64,000 nt of DNA from a virus. The notes under the pieces are model-generated. The model saw nothing but the letters and a program-made list of their open reading frames with translations, ran no database searches and was not told the DNA's origin. The stretch spans positions 21,220-85,219 of the IMG/VR virus record IMGVR_UViG_3300018418_000008. One strand, written 5' to 3'. How positions within the stretch are numbered: the first letter of the stretch is position 1; each line of letters starts with the position of its first letter. Position numbers and translations under genes: made by a program. Below are positions 42,714-50,247 of the stretch, piece by piece.

Positions 42714-45400
42714 TGGCAGTCGGAGGAATTTTAAGCGTTGGATCAAAAGTTGCTAGCTGGACAGGCAAAGCCGCTAAATGGATGGGTAAAGCTGCAGGTA
42801 AAGGTGCTAAAAAAGCTGGTAAAGCTGCAAAAAAATCCGTAAAAAATAAAGTCAAAAAAATGGTTGGCGCCGGTGCATTTGGTACGATCGGCGGAATCAT
42901 GGGCAAATTATTTAGTGGCAAGTCAGCAGGTGGTAGTGCCGCGGATGCAAAAGCTGGTAAATTAGGTGCATCACAGGGTAATAAAACAGCCGGACAACCA
43001 ATACCTAAAGATGATCCTGTAATTACACTCGAAGGATTAGAGGAAGCTTTTGCTAGAGCAATGCCAAGCCTAGAAGGTTTGGAATCTACTGCTAATCGAT
43101 CAGATGCGAATCTTTCAAGTCTTATTATTAGAAAAGACGTTTCAATTGAATTAGATGATCTGCAGGAAGATTTAAATCCTCGTATCAAAGCAGGTACATT
43201 CATTTCAAGCAGAATATTAGAACTTGGTAATATTCATGCCCTCATCGATAATCTTCGTCAACAACTGACAATCGTTACCGCAGATCTAGATACTACCAAT
43301 GAAAACTTAGCAATGATTGCTAAAAAACTTGGATTAGTATTAAAAGAAAATCAAAAAACTAAAAGAGACAATGAAAGACGTCGTGATGAAGAAGAAGCTG
43401 AAGGAAAAGACGGTATAGGCGGTTCGGCATTATTAGACGCGTCTAAAGCTTTTACTGCAGTTGCAACTACAACGTTGGGTATGGGAATACTCGGTGTTAT
43501 GGGTATTGCAGTCGGATCACTTTTACTTGATGATTCTGATGATGGCGAGGAAGAAATAGATGATCCACCAGAATTCGATGATACTGGTCTAAGTGAAGAA
43601 GAAAGCGAAGAATCTATATTAGATACTGTAGTTCGCGCTGACGAAGAAACAGGAATTATTGGTGATGTTGCATTAGGAGCCGCCGCCGTTCAAGGTGCAG
43701 GTCTTTTAGCATCAACTGGTGCATTGGGAAGTGGTGCGGTTGCAGCTGGTGCTACAGTAGCCGGTGCTCTAGCAGCTCCAGTCGCAGCAGTAACCGGTGC
43801 TTTTGTTGGTGGATATACTGCCGGTACAGTCTTGTATGAGCACACTGGACTTGGAGATGCAATCGAAGGTGCAATTGCTGCTCACTTTAGAGGTGAAGAA
43901 ATTGATGTTGCGAATGGCACTGATGATGCAGCCATGCGTGAAAAATATGGTAATAAACAAGGAGCAGAATTACTTGGAGATCTATTAGGCGAAGGTTATT
44001 TTGATACAGCCGAAGATCCAGAAGACATTGTATCATTCTTTAAGAAAGTAAAAACATATGATGATTTTCTAAAATTAGACGATGAATATAAAGCAGAATA
44101 TGATCGTCCTATCGTATATGCGCTGTCTGATGCATTAGGTACAGACGGTATGACAAGCATTATGGATATGCTAACTGCTCAATATATTGAAAATAGAGAA
44201 CCAAAAGATAGTGCACCAGCACCAAAAGAAAGTGTTTTTGTAGATCAATATGGTGATGAATGGAAAATTGGTAGTGTAGAACGAGGTGCACCATTGCGTG
44301 GTGCTGAAATACCTTCTACTGCTCCTGTGGAAACCAATGAAGACGAAGAAATAAGCCAAGCGGAAATAGATGCTTGGGTTGCATGGGCAAGAAAACCTGA
44401 TAGTCGTACGGTAGCTGCCTCAATGCTAAATATAACAGAAGATGAAGTTTCAGACTTTGAAAATGCCAGTGTAGAAGATGTACAGCAACACTTGCAAACT
44501 GTGGAAGCCAATAAAGACGAGCCGGTCGAATTAGTCGTAAAAGAAGAAACGCCAAAAATAGGATCTGGTGTTATACCTGAGCCACCTCTTAGTACTAGTG
44601 ATGAAGTTCAGGAAGAAGTTGTTCAAGAAAAAGAGCTAACTAAAAGTGTAGACTTCGCTGAGCCCGAACCACAAGAAGAAATATCAGCGAAGAAGACACC
44701 TAATAAAGCAACACAAATGTTGATGCGAGATCTTCTAGAAGATGATCCTATAGCAGATTTTATTGCTGAAGATGAAAGATCTAGTGTCCGAGTCACGCAG
44801 GCTGAGTTAGAAGAACTACCAGCTAGCACTCCCGTGACATCAGCGAAGAAGACACCTAATAAAGCAGCACAAATGTTGATGCAAGATCTTCTAGAAGATG
44901 ATGCTATAGCAGATTTTATTGCTGAAGATGAAAGATCTAGTGTCCGAGTTGCGCGTAAGGTTGCTAATCAAAATATTGGTTTCGAAGATCCATTAATGCG
45001 CCAAGGTGTAATGGGTGGTATTAATGTTTTGCTAGGTGGTGGCGACGCTAAAGCAGAATTAAATCGTATTATTAAAGGTGGTGTTGTAAGACGTAAAATT
45101 TCTGATGAAACCGGTGTCAGTCAAAGTGTAATTCGCGAATCCATAGATTTTGCTGGTGGTGGTGGCGACACTACTCGTATGATCAAAGCCGTACTTAATA
45201 ATGAAGTAATGCCAGAACTTGAAGGTGAGACACGAGAAACAGCTCAAAAAATTATTCCTATCATGATGCCTGTAATGCAAGGTACTCAAACAATTGGTGA
45301 AGCCGCGGGTAATACTGCAAAGAAAGCAATAGGGACCGCAGTATCATCTATCAGTACAGCAGATCATTTCCTCGATGGTGCTGGTCGTCTATACTCATAA
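42713..45400 (+). CDS. candidate tail tape-measure / gp29-equivalent protein (895 aa)
   Basis: Located right after the frameshift cassette, the usual place of a tape-measure gene. The N-terminus is Gly/Ala/Lys-rich and amphipathic (AAKWMGKAAGKGAKKAGKAA). A charged helix with coiled-coil character follows (~145-235), then two hydrophobic segments (TTLGMGILGVMGIAVGSLLL near 255; ALAAPVAAVTGAFVGGYTAG near 350) suited to membrane insertion at DNA ejection. A long acidic region (500-760) has a 52-aa duplication. If tape measure, the acidic part is unusual; it could instead be another hub/ejection protein. Confidence 0.55.
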   Translation: MAVGGILSVGSKVASWTGKAAKWMGKAAGKGAKKAGKAAKKSVKNKVKKMVGAGAFGTIGGIMGKLFSGKSAGGSAADAKAGKLGASQGNKTAGQPIPKDDPVITLEGLEEAFARAMPSLEGLESTANRSDANLSSLIIRKDVSIELDDLQEDLNPRIKAGTFISSRILELGNIHALIDNLRQQLTIVTADLDTTNENLAMIAKKLGLVLKENQKTKRDNERRRDEEEAEGKDGIGGSALLDASKAFTAVATTTLGMGILGVMGIAVGSLLLDDSDDGEEEIDDPPEFDDTGLSEEESEESILDTVVRADEETGIIGDVALGAAAVQGAGLLASTGALGSGAVAAGATVAGALAAPVAAVTGAFVGGYTAGTVLYEHTGLGDAIEGAIAAHFRGEEIDVANGTDDAAMREKYGNKQGAELLGDLLGEGYFDTAEDPEDIVSFFKKVKTYDDFLKLDDEYKAEYDRPIVYALSDALGTDGMTSIMDMLTAQYIENREPKDSAPAPKESVFVDQYGDEWKIGSVERGAPLRGAEIPSTAPVETNEDEEISQAEIDAWVAWARKPDSRTVAASMLNITEDEVSDFENASVEDVQQHLQTVEANKDEPVELVVKEETPKIGSGVIPEPPLSTSDEVQEEVVQEKELTKSVDFAEPEPQEEISAKKTPNKATQMLMRDLLEDDPIADFIAEDERSSVRVTQAELEELPASTPVTSAKKTPNKAAQMLMQDLLEDDAIADFIAEDERSSVRVARKVANQNIGFEDPLMRQGVMGGINVLLGGGDAKAELNRIIKGGVVRRKISDETGVSQSVIRESIDFAGGGGDTTRMIKAVLNNEVMPELEGETRETAQKIIPIMMPVMQGTQTIGEAAGNTAKKAIGTAVSSISTADHFLDGAGRLYS
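44684..44949 (+). repeat. 156-bp tandem duplication in the tape-measure candidate
   Basis: About 110 bp coding SAKKTPNKAxQMLMxDLLED and IADFIAEDERSSVRV occurs twice (44684-44793 and 44840-44949), 156 bp apart, with only a few base changes. Recent duplication. Confidence 0.85.
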
Positions 45401-45600
45401 TGTATCTGTGTATATGTCATGCAGTTAGAGAATCAGAAGTAGATCGTTATCATCTTATTGGTACCGGTTGTGGTACCTGCATAAAAAAGGGGGCCGAAGC
45501 CCCCAGAGTACCAGCTTCCCAAGCTTATTCATTAGCCAACTTACGGAAGAAGTCAAGTGATTCATCATCGTCATCGAATGATGTACTAACTTCTACCTGA
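45400..45600 (+). CDS. mini BFD-like [2Fe-2S] protein (66 aa)
   Basis: Opens MYLCICHAVRESEVDRYHLI then GTGCGTCIKK. C4-x-C6 and C24-x2-C27 are the ligand pattern of bacterioferritin-associated ferredoxin (BFD) domains, whose usual second half is ...GvGtxCGtC. Here the middle helix is missing: 17 residues separate the Cys pairs against roughly 30 in typical BFD. The rest is Ser/Lys-rich and low complexity because it runs through the gp32 terminator and the antisense of the gp32 gene end (76-nt overlap). TAATG overlap with the preceding gene supports the start. Function uncertain: redox or iron sensing. Confidence 0.6.
   Translation: MYLCICHAVRESEVDRYHLIGTGCGTCIKKGAEAPRVPASQAYSLANLRKKSSDSSSSSNDVLTST
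45483..45504 (-). terminator. strong intrinsic terminator of the gp32 unit
   Basis: On the minus strand GGGGGC-TTCG-GCCCCC then six T. A 6-bp G-C stem with a UUCG tetraloop and T6 is a textbook terminator 21 nt after the gp32 stop. On the plus strand the same hairpin lies inside the BFD-like gene without a T tract. Confidence 0.9.
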
Positions 45601-46439
45601 GGCACAACATCATCAACAGGAGGTTGCCAAGCAGGAGCCTCGGATGGGGCTACAGGAGCTGCGCTAGGTACATCTTCAGCAACTGCATTAACCTGCTGGC
45701 CTCCAAGTACACGATTCAACTTCTGTTGAAGTTCTTCATATGACTTGAAGTTTTTGGGATCGATCAATTCTGCAAGAGGATATTGACGCTTCCATAATGC
45801 CTCGAGCTCGGCATCATCATCAGATACTGCAGATGGTGAGTCGAACGCAGACTTATCATAGTTGCGATATCCTTCAACTTGTCGAATACGTAATCGAAAG
45901 TTAGCACCTTCCCAGAAGTCGAAAGGATTTATTGCGTCTTCGTCTTCAAAGGCAGGATGCATAAGATCATTGATTTTGTCAAAGATCTTCTTACCAAACT
46001 CATAGAGGAACACTTTGCCCTCATTTTGTGGTGCCGCAGGGTCAGAGACAACCAAGATATTGGCAACGTAGTGAAGGCGGCGCTTCTGCTTACGTGCAAT
46101 CTCTTTATCAGACTCAAGGCCAGAGTTCCACAGTTTGGAGTTATACTCGCCGACAGGATCGTCGAGACCAATCGAAGTCAAAGACTTTTCAATGTACCAA
46201 CCGCCAGGACCTTGAAAGCCGTGATCCCAATAACGAACAAAGGGTACGTCTTCACCAGCTGGTGCAGGTAGGAAGCGAATGATTGCGGAACCATTTTTAG
46301 CCTGATCGACTGTTGGTTTCCAGAATCGTTCGTCTGGTCCATTGGATTGAGATTGATTGCCACTAACTTTCTCAGCAGCTGCGCTGAGTTTGTCGAATTG
46401 TGACTTGCGAGAGGATTTTAGCGATGCGAAATCGTTCAT
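45525..46439 (-). CDS. 32: single-stranded DNA-binding protein gp32 (304 aa)
   Basis: T4-like gp32: N-terminal basic FASLKSSRKSQFDKLSAAAE (LAST-like cooperativity arm), OB-fold core with SAIIRFLPAPAGEDVPFVRYWDHGFQGPGGWYIE and KSLTSIG...VGEYNSKLWNSG, KVFLYEFGKKIFDKI, and an acidic tail (FDDDDESLDFFRKL) for partner binding. The zinc-binding Cys of T4 gp32 are absent, as in marine relatives. It coats ssDNA in replication and recombination and loads gp59. Served by an early-type promoter (46505-46533), a late octamer (46548-46555) and a strong terminator. Confidence 0.93.
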   Translation of the reverse strand: MNDFASLKSSRKSQFDKLSAAAEKVSGNQSQSNGPDERFWKPTVDQAKNGSAIIRFLPAPAGEDVPFVRYWDHGFQGPGGWYIEKSLTSIGLDDPVGEYNSKLWNSGLESDKEIARKQKRRLHYVANILVVSDPAAPQNEGKVFLYEFGKKIFDKINDLMHPAFEDEDAINPFDFWEGANFRLRIRQVEGYRNYDKSAFDSPSAVSDDDAELEALWKRQYPLAELIDPKNFKSYEELQQKLNRVLGGQQVNAVAEDVPSAAPVAPSEAPAWQPPVDDVVPQVEVSTSFDDDDESLDFFRKLANE

Positions 46440-46504
46440 ATGTATTTCCTTGTATAACAGTGTATGAGCAGTTTATTCACGTTGTTCATAATGTAACAGT
46501 TTAT

Positions 46505-46533
46505 ATTCTACAGCAAGTGCACTCGAAAGTACA
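46505..46533 (-). promoter_or_regulatory. early-type promoter for gp32
   Basis: TGTACT, 17 bp, TAGAAT; the -10 is 65 nt before the gp32 ATG. Shares the architecture of four others in this window. Confidence 0.6.
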
Positions 46534-46547
46534 CCGCTGCAGAGTAT

Positions 46548-46555
46548 TATTTATA
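46548..46555 (-). promoter_or_regulatory. late promoter for gp32 (TATAAATA)
   Basis: Perfect octamer between the 90-aa gene and gp32, so gp32 appears to be expressed both early and late. Confidence 0.55.
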
Positions 46556-46828
46556 TCACTTTGTGGATACAAATTCATAAAGTTCTTTTGCTCTTTTATT
46601 AATAGCATTTGTATCAGGTGCTTCAGGAATAGCTACTTTCAATTCATCTGAGAGTTCTTTAAGTTTAGAAACAGTTACCTCATTCATTGAAACTTTTTCC
46701 AGAATTTCTTCCATTTTTAAATGAAGCTGCCAGAATGCATTTGATTGTTGATGATACTCGTCCATGCATAAATCGCGAGCCATTTCGAGAACTTTAAATC
46801 TTAATTCGTAAGGTGTTGAGTTTGACAT
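46556..46828 (-). CDS. conserved T4-like phage protein (90 aa)
   Basis: Helical protein opening SNSTPYELRFKVLEMARDLC, MDEYHQQSNAFW. This opening is shared by small proteins near gp59/gp32 in marine T4-like phages. The ATG at 46828 lies just after the gp59 stop; longer in-frame extension would overlap gp59 and is less likely. No function known. Confidence 0.65.
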   Translation of the reverse strand: MSNSTPYELRFKVLEMARDLCMDEYHQQSNAFWQLHLKMEEILEKVSMNEVTVSKLKELSDELKVAIPEAPDTNAINKRAKELYEFVSTK

Positions 46829-46838
46829 GTGTGTGTCC

Positions 46839-47408
46839 TTATGTGTAAAGAGTCTTGAGTATATTATTATACTTGACTCTGTCATAGTTCATGAAGCCAG
46901 AGTATTTTTCAATACGTTGTCTGATCTTCGGCCATAGTATGGTATCAGAAATATGTTGATCCCAGTAATCAAATATTCTACACGTGTCATTGAGTATGAC
47001 CATTGTTTCGGTCATCACCTCTCCACGATTGAACATATTCAACAACTTAGGATAGTCACCGTTCTGTACCACGAATGCCTCATCGAGCGAATCGAACTGA
47101 GACATGTCATTCTTGAACATGTATTCGAGTGACTGAAGCTTTTTCTGTGTATCACGGAATCTATGTAGACATTTGTCATCAAATAGATTGCCGACCCAGA
47201 CATCGTTGTCATCACGAATGTTACACGCTAAGAATAATTCTAAATCAGGTTTCTTACTTAGCTTATGAAAGTGGTACTTGTCATTGCGCGTTTCAAAAGA
47301 CGTTCTCGTGACCTTGACACTGCCACGATATTTAAAGTAATCGTACTTCTCGTTTTTGAAATGGAGCTTGATGGCAAGAAACTTCTTATAAGCATCATAC
47401 GCGTCCAT
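46839..47408 (-). CDS. 59: gp59, loader of the gp41 helicase (189 aa)
   Basis: The helical two-domain protein fits T4 gp59 (217 aa): DAYDAYKKFLAIKLHFKNEKYDYFKYRGSV, LSKKPDLELFLACNI, KNDMSQFDSLDEAF and WPKIRQRIEKYSGFMNYDRV. It loads gp41 onto gp32-coated forks. ATG at 47408 was chosen over an in-frame TTG three codons earlier. It directly follows the gp33 gene and precedes gp32, a natural functional cluster. Confidence 0.87.
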   Translation of the reverse strand: MDAYDAYKKFLAIKLHFKNEKYDYFKYRGSVKVTRTSFETRNDKYHFHKLSKKPDLELFLACNIRDDNDVWVGNLFDDKCLHRFRDTQKKLQSLEYMFKNDMSQFDSLDEAFVVQNGDYPKLLNMFNRGEVMTETMVILNDTCRIFDYWDQHISDTILWPKIRQRIEKYSGFMNYDRVKYNNILKTLYT

Positions 47409-47413
47409 ATAAA

Positions 47414-47653
47414 TCAAATTGGTAGCCTTGAAGTTTTTTGTAAATAATTTAATTCCTCAGCCTCTTCTTGTAGTTTGGCTTTGAGGACCACATTCTTCTT
47501 AATATATTTCGCAATAGATTCGATCTCCACCTCATGCTTATCGCAATAGTGAATGATGGCATCCATATAATCGACGCCACCCTCTCTAATCTTTTCTATT
47601 TCTTGTAATATATCTTTTAAGCCAGCCGAATCGTCTATCGTCTGGGCCATCAT
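47414..47653 (-). CDS. 33: gp33-like late transcription co-activator (79 aa)
   Basis: Small helical protein whose core GVDYMDAIIHYCDKHEVEIE, SIAKYIKKNVVLKAKLQEEAEELNYL matches gp33-type proteins of marine T4-like phages. In T4, gp33 binds the RNA polymerase flap and sliding clamp to activate TATAAATA promoters, several of which are in this window. Terminal clamp-binding residues are not obvious. Overlaps the preceding membrane protein gene by 4 nt. The matching gp55 sigma is not in this window. Confidence 0.75.
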   Translation of the reverse strand: MMAQTIDDSAGLKDILQEIEKIREGGVDYMDAIIHYCDKHEVEIESIAKYIKKNVVLKAKLQEEAEELNYLQKTSRLPI

Positions 47654-47904
47654 TTTACTCGACTCTGAATATCCTTGATCATATTCGCTTTCGTCATACG
47701 ACGATCGAGATCAACACCAAGATTTTCGCGAGTCCATTCTTCAATCTGTACCTTTGTCATCTTACCTAGATTAGGTACTTCGAGTTGAGATTCTTCTGGT
47801 GTTTCTTCTGCAGGTGGTTCAGAACCAGTCCAAAAGTCGACGAGTGTTGGAAGGGCGACATAAGCGACGCACGCAACCAATAGAAGTAGCAACACAAATT
47901 CCAT
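47650..47904 (-). CDS. membrane protein with HeH/SAP-like domain (84 aa)
   Basis: Residues 1-~22 (EFVLLLLLVACVAYVALPTL) form one transmembrane helix; an acidic Pro-rich linker follows; the C-terminal ~35 residues (LGKMTKVQIEEWTRENLGVD, LDRRMTKANMIKDI) have the helix-extension-helix pattern, which often binds DNA. Could tether phage DNA or a partner to the membrane. ATG has AGGAGAA upstream, and a late octamer lies at 47937-47944. Confidence 0.65.
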   Translation of the reverse strand: MEFVLLLLLVACVAYVALPTLVDFWTGSEPPAEETPEESQLEVPNLGKMTKVQIEEWTRENLGVDLDRRMTKANMIKDIQSRVK

Positions 47905-47936
47905 AATATTCTCCTGTGTGTGTTAGCGGGTGATAA

Positions 47937-47944
47937 TATTTATA
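47937..47944 (-). promoter_or_regulatory. late promoter (TATAAATA)
   Basis: Perfect octamer across the stop of the dehydratase gene, 32 nt before the membrane protein ATG; it would also transcribe gp33 and gp59. Confidence 0.6.
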
Positions 47945-48962
47945 CTTCCATCCAATGAGGATTTTTAAGAGTCCAATCTACAACTTGCATCAAACGATCG
48001 TGTGTAGGTTTAGGTTTCCAACCAAGCTTCGCAAGTTTTTCTCCTGACAAAGCATATCTTAAATCATGACCAGGTCGTGCACTATGAAAGTCGACCATCT
48101 CATATCTAAGTTGTTTACCTTGATAATCTGCAATTAGATGTGCTAGCGCAAGATTATCAAGTTCTGTTGGTCCTACAATATTATACTTTGGACATTTAGC
48201 ATGACCATAGTCATATTGTACTTCAAAATCATTTAAAAGTAAAAACAAACATGCGTCAGCAACATCGTGTGCATGAATATAATGTCTACTTCCAGCTTTT
48301 GTTTTCTCTGCATTACTATGTACAGTGATAGTTTCACCATCTCTAATCTTTCTAATGCACATTGGAATGTACTTTTCTGGATGTTGCCGTTCACCAAATA
48401 CATTCATCGTATGAGTGATGATAATTGGCATACCGTAAGTATTTTCGAAAGCAACGGCCATCTCTTCACCGGCAGCTTTACTTGCACTGTATGGATTAGT
48501 AGAATTATATCTATCATTCTCTTTATATGAGACACCTTCTGGTGCTGGACCGAACACTTCGTCCGTACTAAAATAGATAAACTTTTCTAGACTGTCCAAT
48601 TGTCGTGCATAGTTCAGGATATTTGTAGTGCCAACCACATTATCCATTACAAAACTCATCGGATCTTCAATACTACGATCAACATGACTAGCTGCTGCAA
48701 TATGTGCAACATAATCAATCTTACCAATCCTTGATGCAATATGAGGATTGATTTCAGCTTTTAAATCATGATATAGTATTGTTACTCGTTTTCTTTCAGC
48801 AGGATTTAAACCTTCTAAAATTTCTTGCAAGCGATTATAGTTACCACTATAATCTAATCGATCAATGGTAACTACATCCCAATCTGTTCGTATCAATACT
48901 TCAAAAATAAAGTGGTGCGCGATAAAACCGGCACCACCCGTTACTAATATTCTTTTATTCAA
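47940..48962 (-). CDS. NAD-dependent sugar epimerase/dehydratase, RmlB-like (340 aa)
   Basis: SDR family: NAD-binding ILVTGGAGFIAHHF (res 5-18), FSTDEVFG (res 131-138, the STDEVYG of dTDP-glucose 4,6-dehydratases with D-E catalytic pair) and Y158-SAS-K162. Then FGERQHPEKYIP and RHYIHAHDVADA. Family members make 4-keto-6-deoxy sugars. It starts with TTG (48960-48962) overlapping the preceding TGA, with a strong GGAGG 4 nt upstream; no ATG fits. May supply sugar for phage or host surface glycans. Confidence 0.85.
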   Translation of the reverse strand: MNKRILVTGGAGFIAHHFIFEVLIRTDWDVVTIDRLDYSGNYNRLQEILEGLNPAERKRVTILYHDLKAEINPHIASRIGKIDYVAHIAAASHVDRSIEDPMSFVMDNVVGTTNILNYARQLDSLEKFIYFSTDEVFGPAPEGVSYKENDRYNSTNPYSASKAAGEEMAVAFENTYGMPIIITHTMNVFGERQHPEKYIPMCIRKIRDGETITVHSNAEKTKAGSRHYIHAHDVADACLFLLLNDFEVQYDYGHAKCPKYNIVGPTELDNLALAHLIADYQGKQLRYEMVDFHSARPGHDLRYALSGEKLAKLGWKPKPTHDRLMQVVDWTLKNPHWMEV

Positions 48963-49954
48963 GCAGCCTCCGCATATTCAACAGCCAGACCCAGTGCTTC
49001 GATGTTGCGGTTCTTGTTGTAACCATACCAAGTTGACTTTAGACGTGAGTCATTAGAGACACCAAGAGTGTGGTTAGTCATATAAGTTACAGCGTTGTAC
49101 GCTGACCACCAAGTACCGCGACCAAACTCAGCACCGGGCTGGGTGTTGACCACTTCAAGTGCTTCGCGCGCATTACGTGAAACACCTGCATTTTTTCCAG
49201 ATTTAAAGGAGTTCATTAACTCTTCGAAAGAGACAACGTTATTATTCTTAGTTGTCATTGGGAATACACGATTGAAGTATTCGAACAACTTCTCTTCAGT
49301 ATAACGCTTAGAACCTATGAACTCAGCAGCTTCTTTATAGGTATTCATTTGCTTCGAAGCTTGATCCAAGGCCATCTGTACTTTCTCAACATCAAACTCT
49401 TGACGGTGATTTAGTGAGATACCAAGTGAAGCCTTGCCGTCCAAGGCCATTGACAGGGTGTTGTTGCACACCACACGAGTGGGAGTGAATCGAACATCGA
49501 CTCCGCGACCATAGTTATGAGGATTAGAAAGCAGGAGGTAAGATTCGACTTCGTCTTTGCCACCGAATAACGTAAACGTCTCGTTGACTTTTGCCAAAGC
49601 CCAGACAATCTTACCATCCTGAAGTGAACCAGCGGTATGCATTTCCATACCACCGGCTTTGACATAATCGTCAAAGAAGTTAAAGGCATCATCGTTCTGA
49701 ACAGGAATCCACTGATCGCCGACGACGTCAAGGATCTTATTATCAGATGAACGTACAAGTGCCTGCTTACCCGGAACTTTCATGTCACCAACGTACATGT
49801 CTTCCTTCGATACTGACCAATCCAGACCAGCTGCAACTTGCATTTCTTTTGGAGTCAGGTCGTCTGATACGCGAACACCGAGGCCGTGCCAAGGAGTTTC
49901 ACCAGCGTATGCCATTTGAGCTTGACCATTGATGATTTCGAGATTATGTGCCAT
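48959..49954 (-). CDS. DUF932 (TIGR03299-like) protein (331 aa)
   Basis: Typical family text: AHNLEIINGQAQMAYAGETPWHGLG at the start, then LDVVGDQWIPVQNDDAFNFF, RFTPTRVVCNNTLSMAL and WSAYNAVTYMTNH. DUF932 proteins are widely carried by phages and plasmids; function is not established. ATG at 49954 has AGGAAAA upstream; an in-frame extension of 11 residues is less likely. An early-type promoter is 46 nt upstream. Carries the GGAGG used by the TTG-started sugar gene. Confidence 0.82.
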   Translation of the reverse strand: MAHNLEIINGQAQMAYAGETPWHGLGVRVSDDLTPKEMQVAAGLDWSVSKEDMYVGDMKVPGKQALVRSSDNKILDVVGDQWIPVQNDDAFNFFDDYVKAGGMEMHTAGSLQDGKIVWALAKVNETFTLFGGKDEVESYLLLSNPHNYGRGVDVRFTPTRVVCNNTLSMALDGKASLGISLNHRQEFDVEKVQMALDQASKQMNTYKEAAEFIGSKRYTEEKLFEYFNRVFPMTTKNNNVVSFEELMNSFKSGKNAGVSRNAREALEVVNTQPGAEFGRGTWWSAYNAVTYMTNHTLGVSNDSRLKSTWYGYNKNRNIEALGLAVEYAEAA

Positions 49955-49999
49955 AATATATTTTCCTGTGTTGTGTGTGTTTTCCAATTTACATGTACC

Positions 50000-50028
50000 A
50001 TTCTACTACGTTTTAGAAGAGATGTACA
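50000..50028 (-). promoter_or_regulatory. early-type promoter for the DUF932 gene
   Basis: TGTACA, 17 bp, TAGAAT in the 77-bp gap between the 71-aa gene and the DUF932 gene. Confidence 0.65.
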
Positions 50029-50031
50029 CAG

Positions 50032-50247
50032 TTATTTCGCAAAATATGAATTATTTACATCTTTAGCTAGGGTGACAAACTTACGGCGAGCTCTATCAAA
50101 CATACGTGCTTTCGGAAAGACAATCCATTCTTTTGTGCCAGTCTTACGATAAGCAACCATTTTGCCTGCGTCGTTGATAGCATATGTATGATTAGGGACC
50201 GTGTATTCAGTCTCGTTCCACTCGGTAATTTCTTTAAGAATTTTCAT
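50032..50247 (-). CDS. small basic phage protein (71 aa)
   Basis: Beta-then-helix protein with TYAINDAGKMVAYRKTGTKE and WIVFPKARMFDRARRKFVTL. The RKTGTKEWIVFPKA-x-FD-x-ARR block is shared with small unknown proteins in other T4-like phages; basic C-terminus may bind nucleic acid. Overlaps the radical SAM gene by 14 nt. Confidence 0.6.
   Translation of the reverse strand: MKILKEITEWNETEYTVPNHTYAINDAGKMVAYRKTGTKEWIVFPKARMFDRARRKFVTLAKDVNNSYFAK

Noticed and set aside
42694-43203. 169-aa minus-strand ORF with Pro/Ala-rich text opposite the tape-measure start
   Set aside because: Reverse reading of Gly/Lys/Ala codons of the sense gene; no RBS.
44245-44829. Minus-strand ORFs opposite the tape-measure candidate
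   Set aside because: Antisense shadows of an acidic coding region; no start signals.
45957-46282. Plus-strand ORFs over the gp32 gene
   Set aside because: gp32 is certain on the other strand; these have no ribosome site or recognisable protein.
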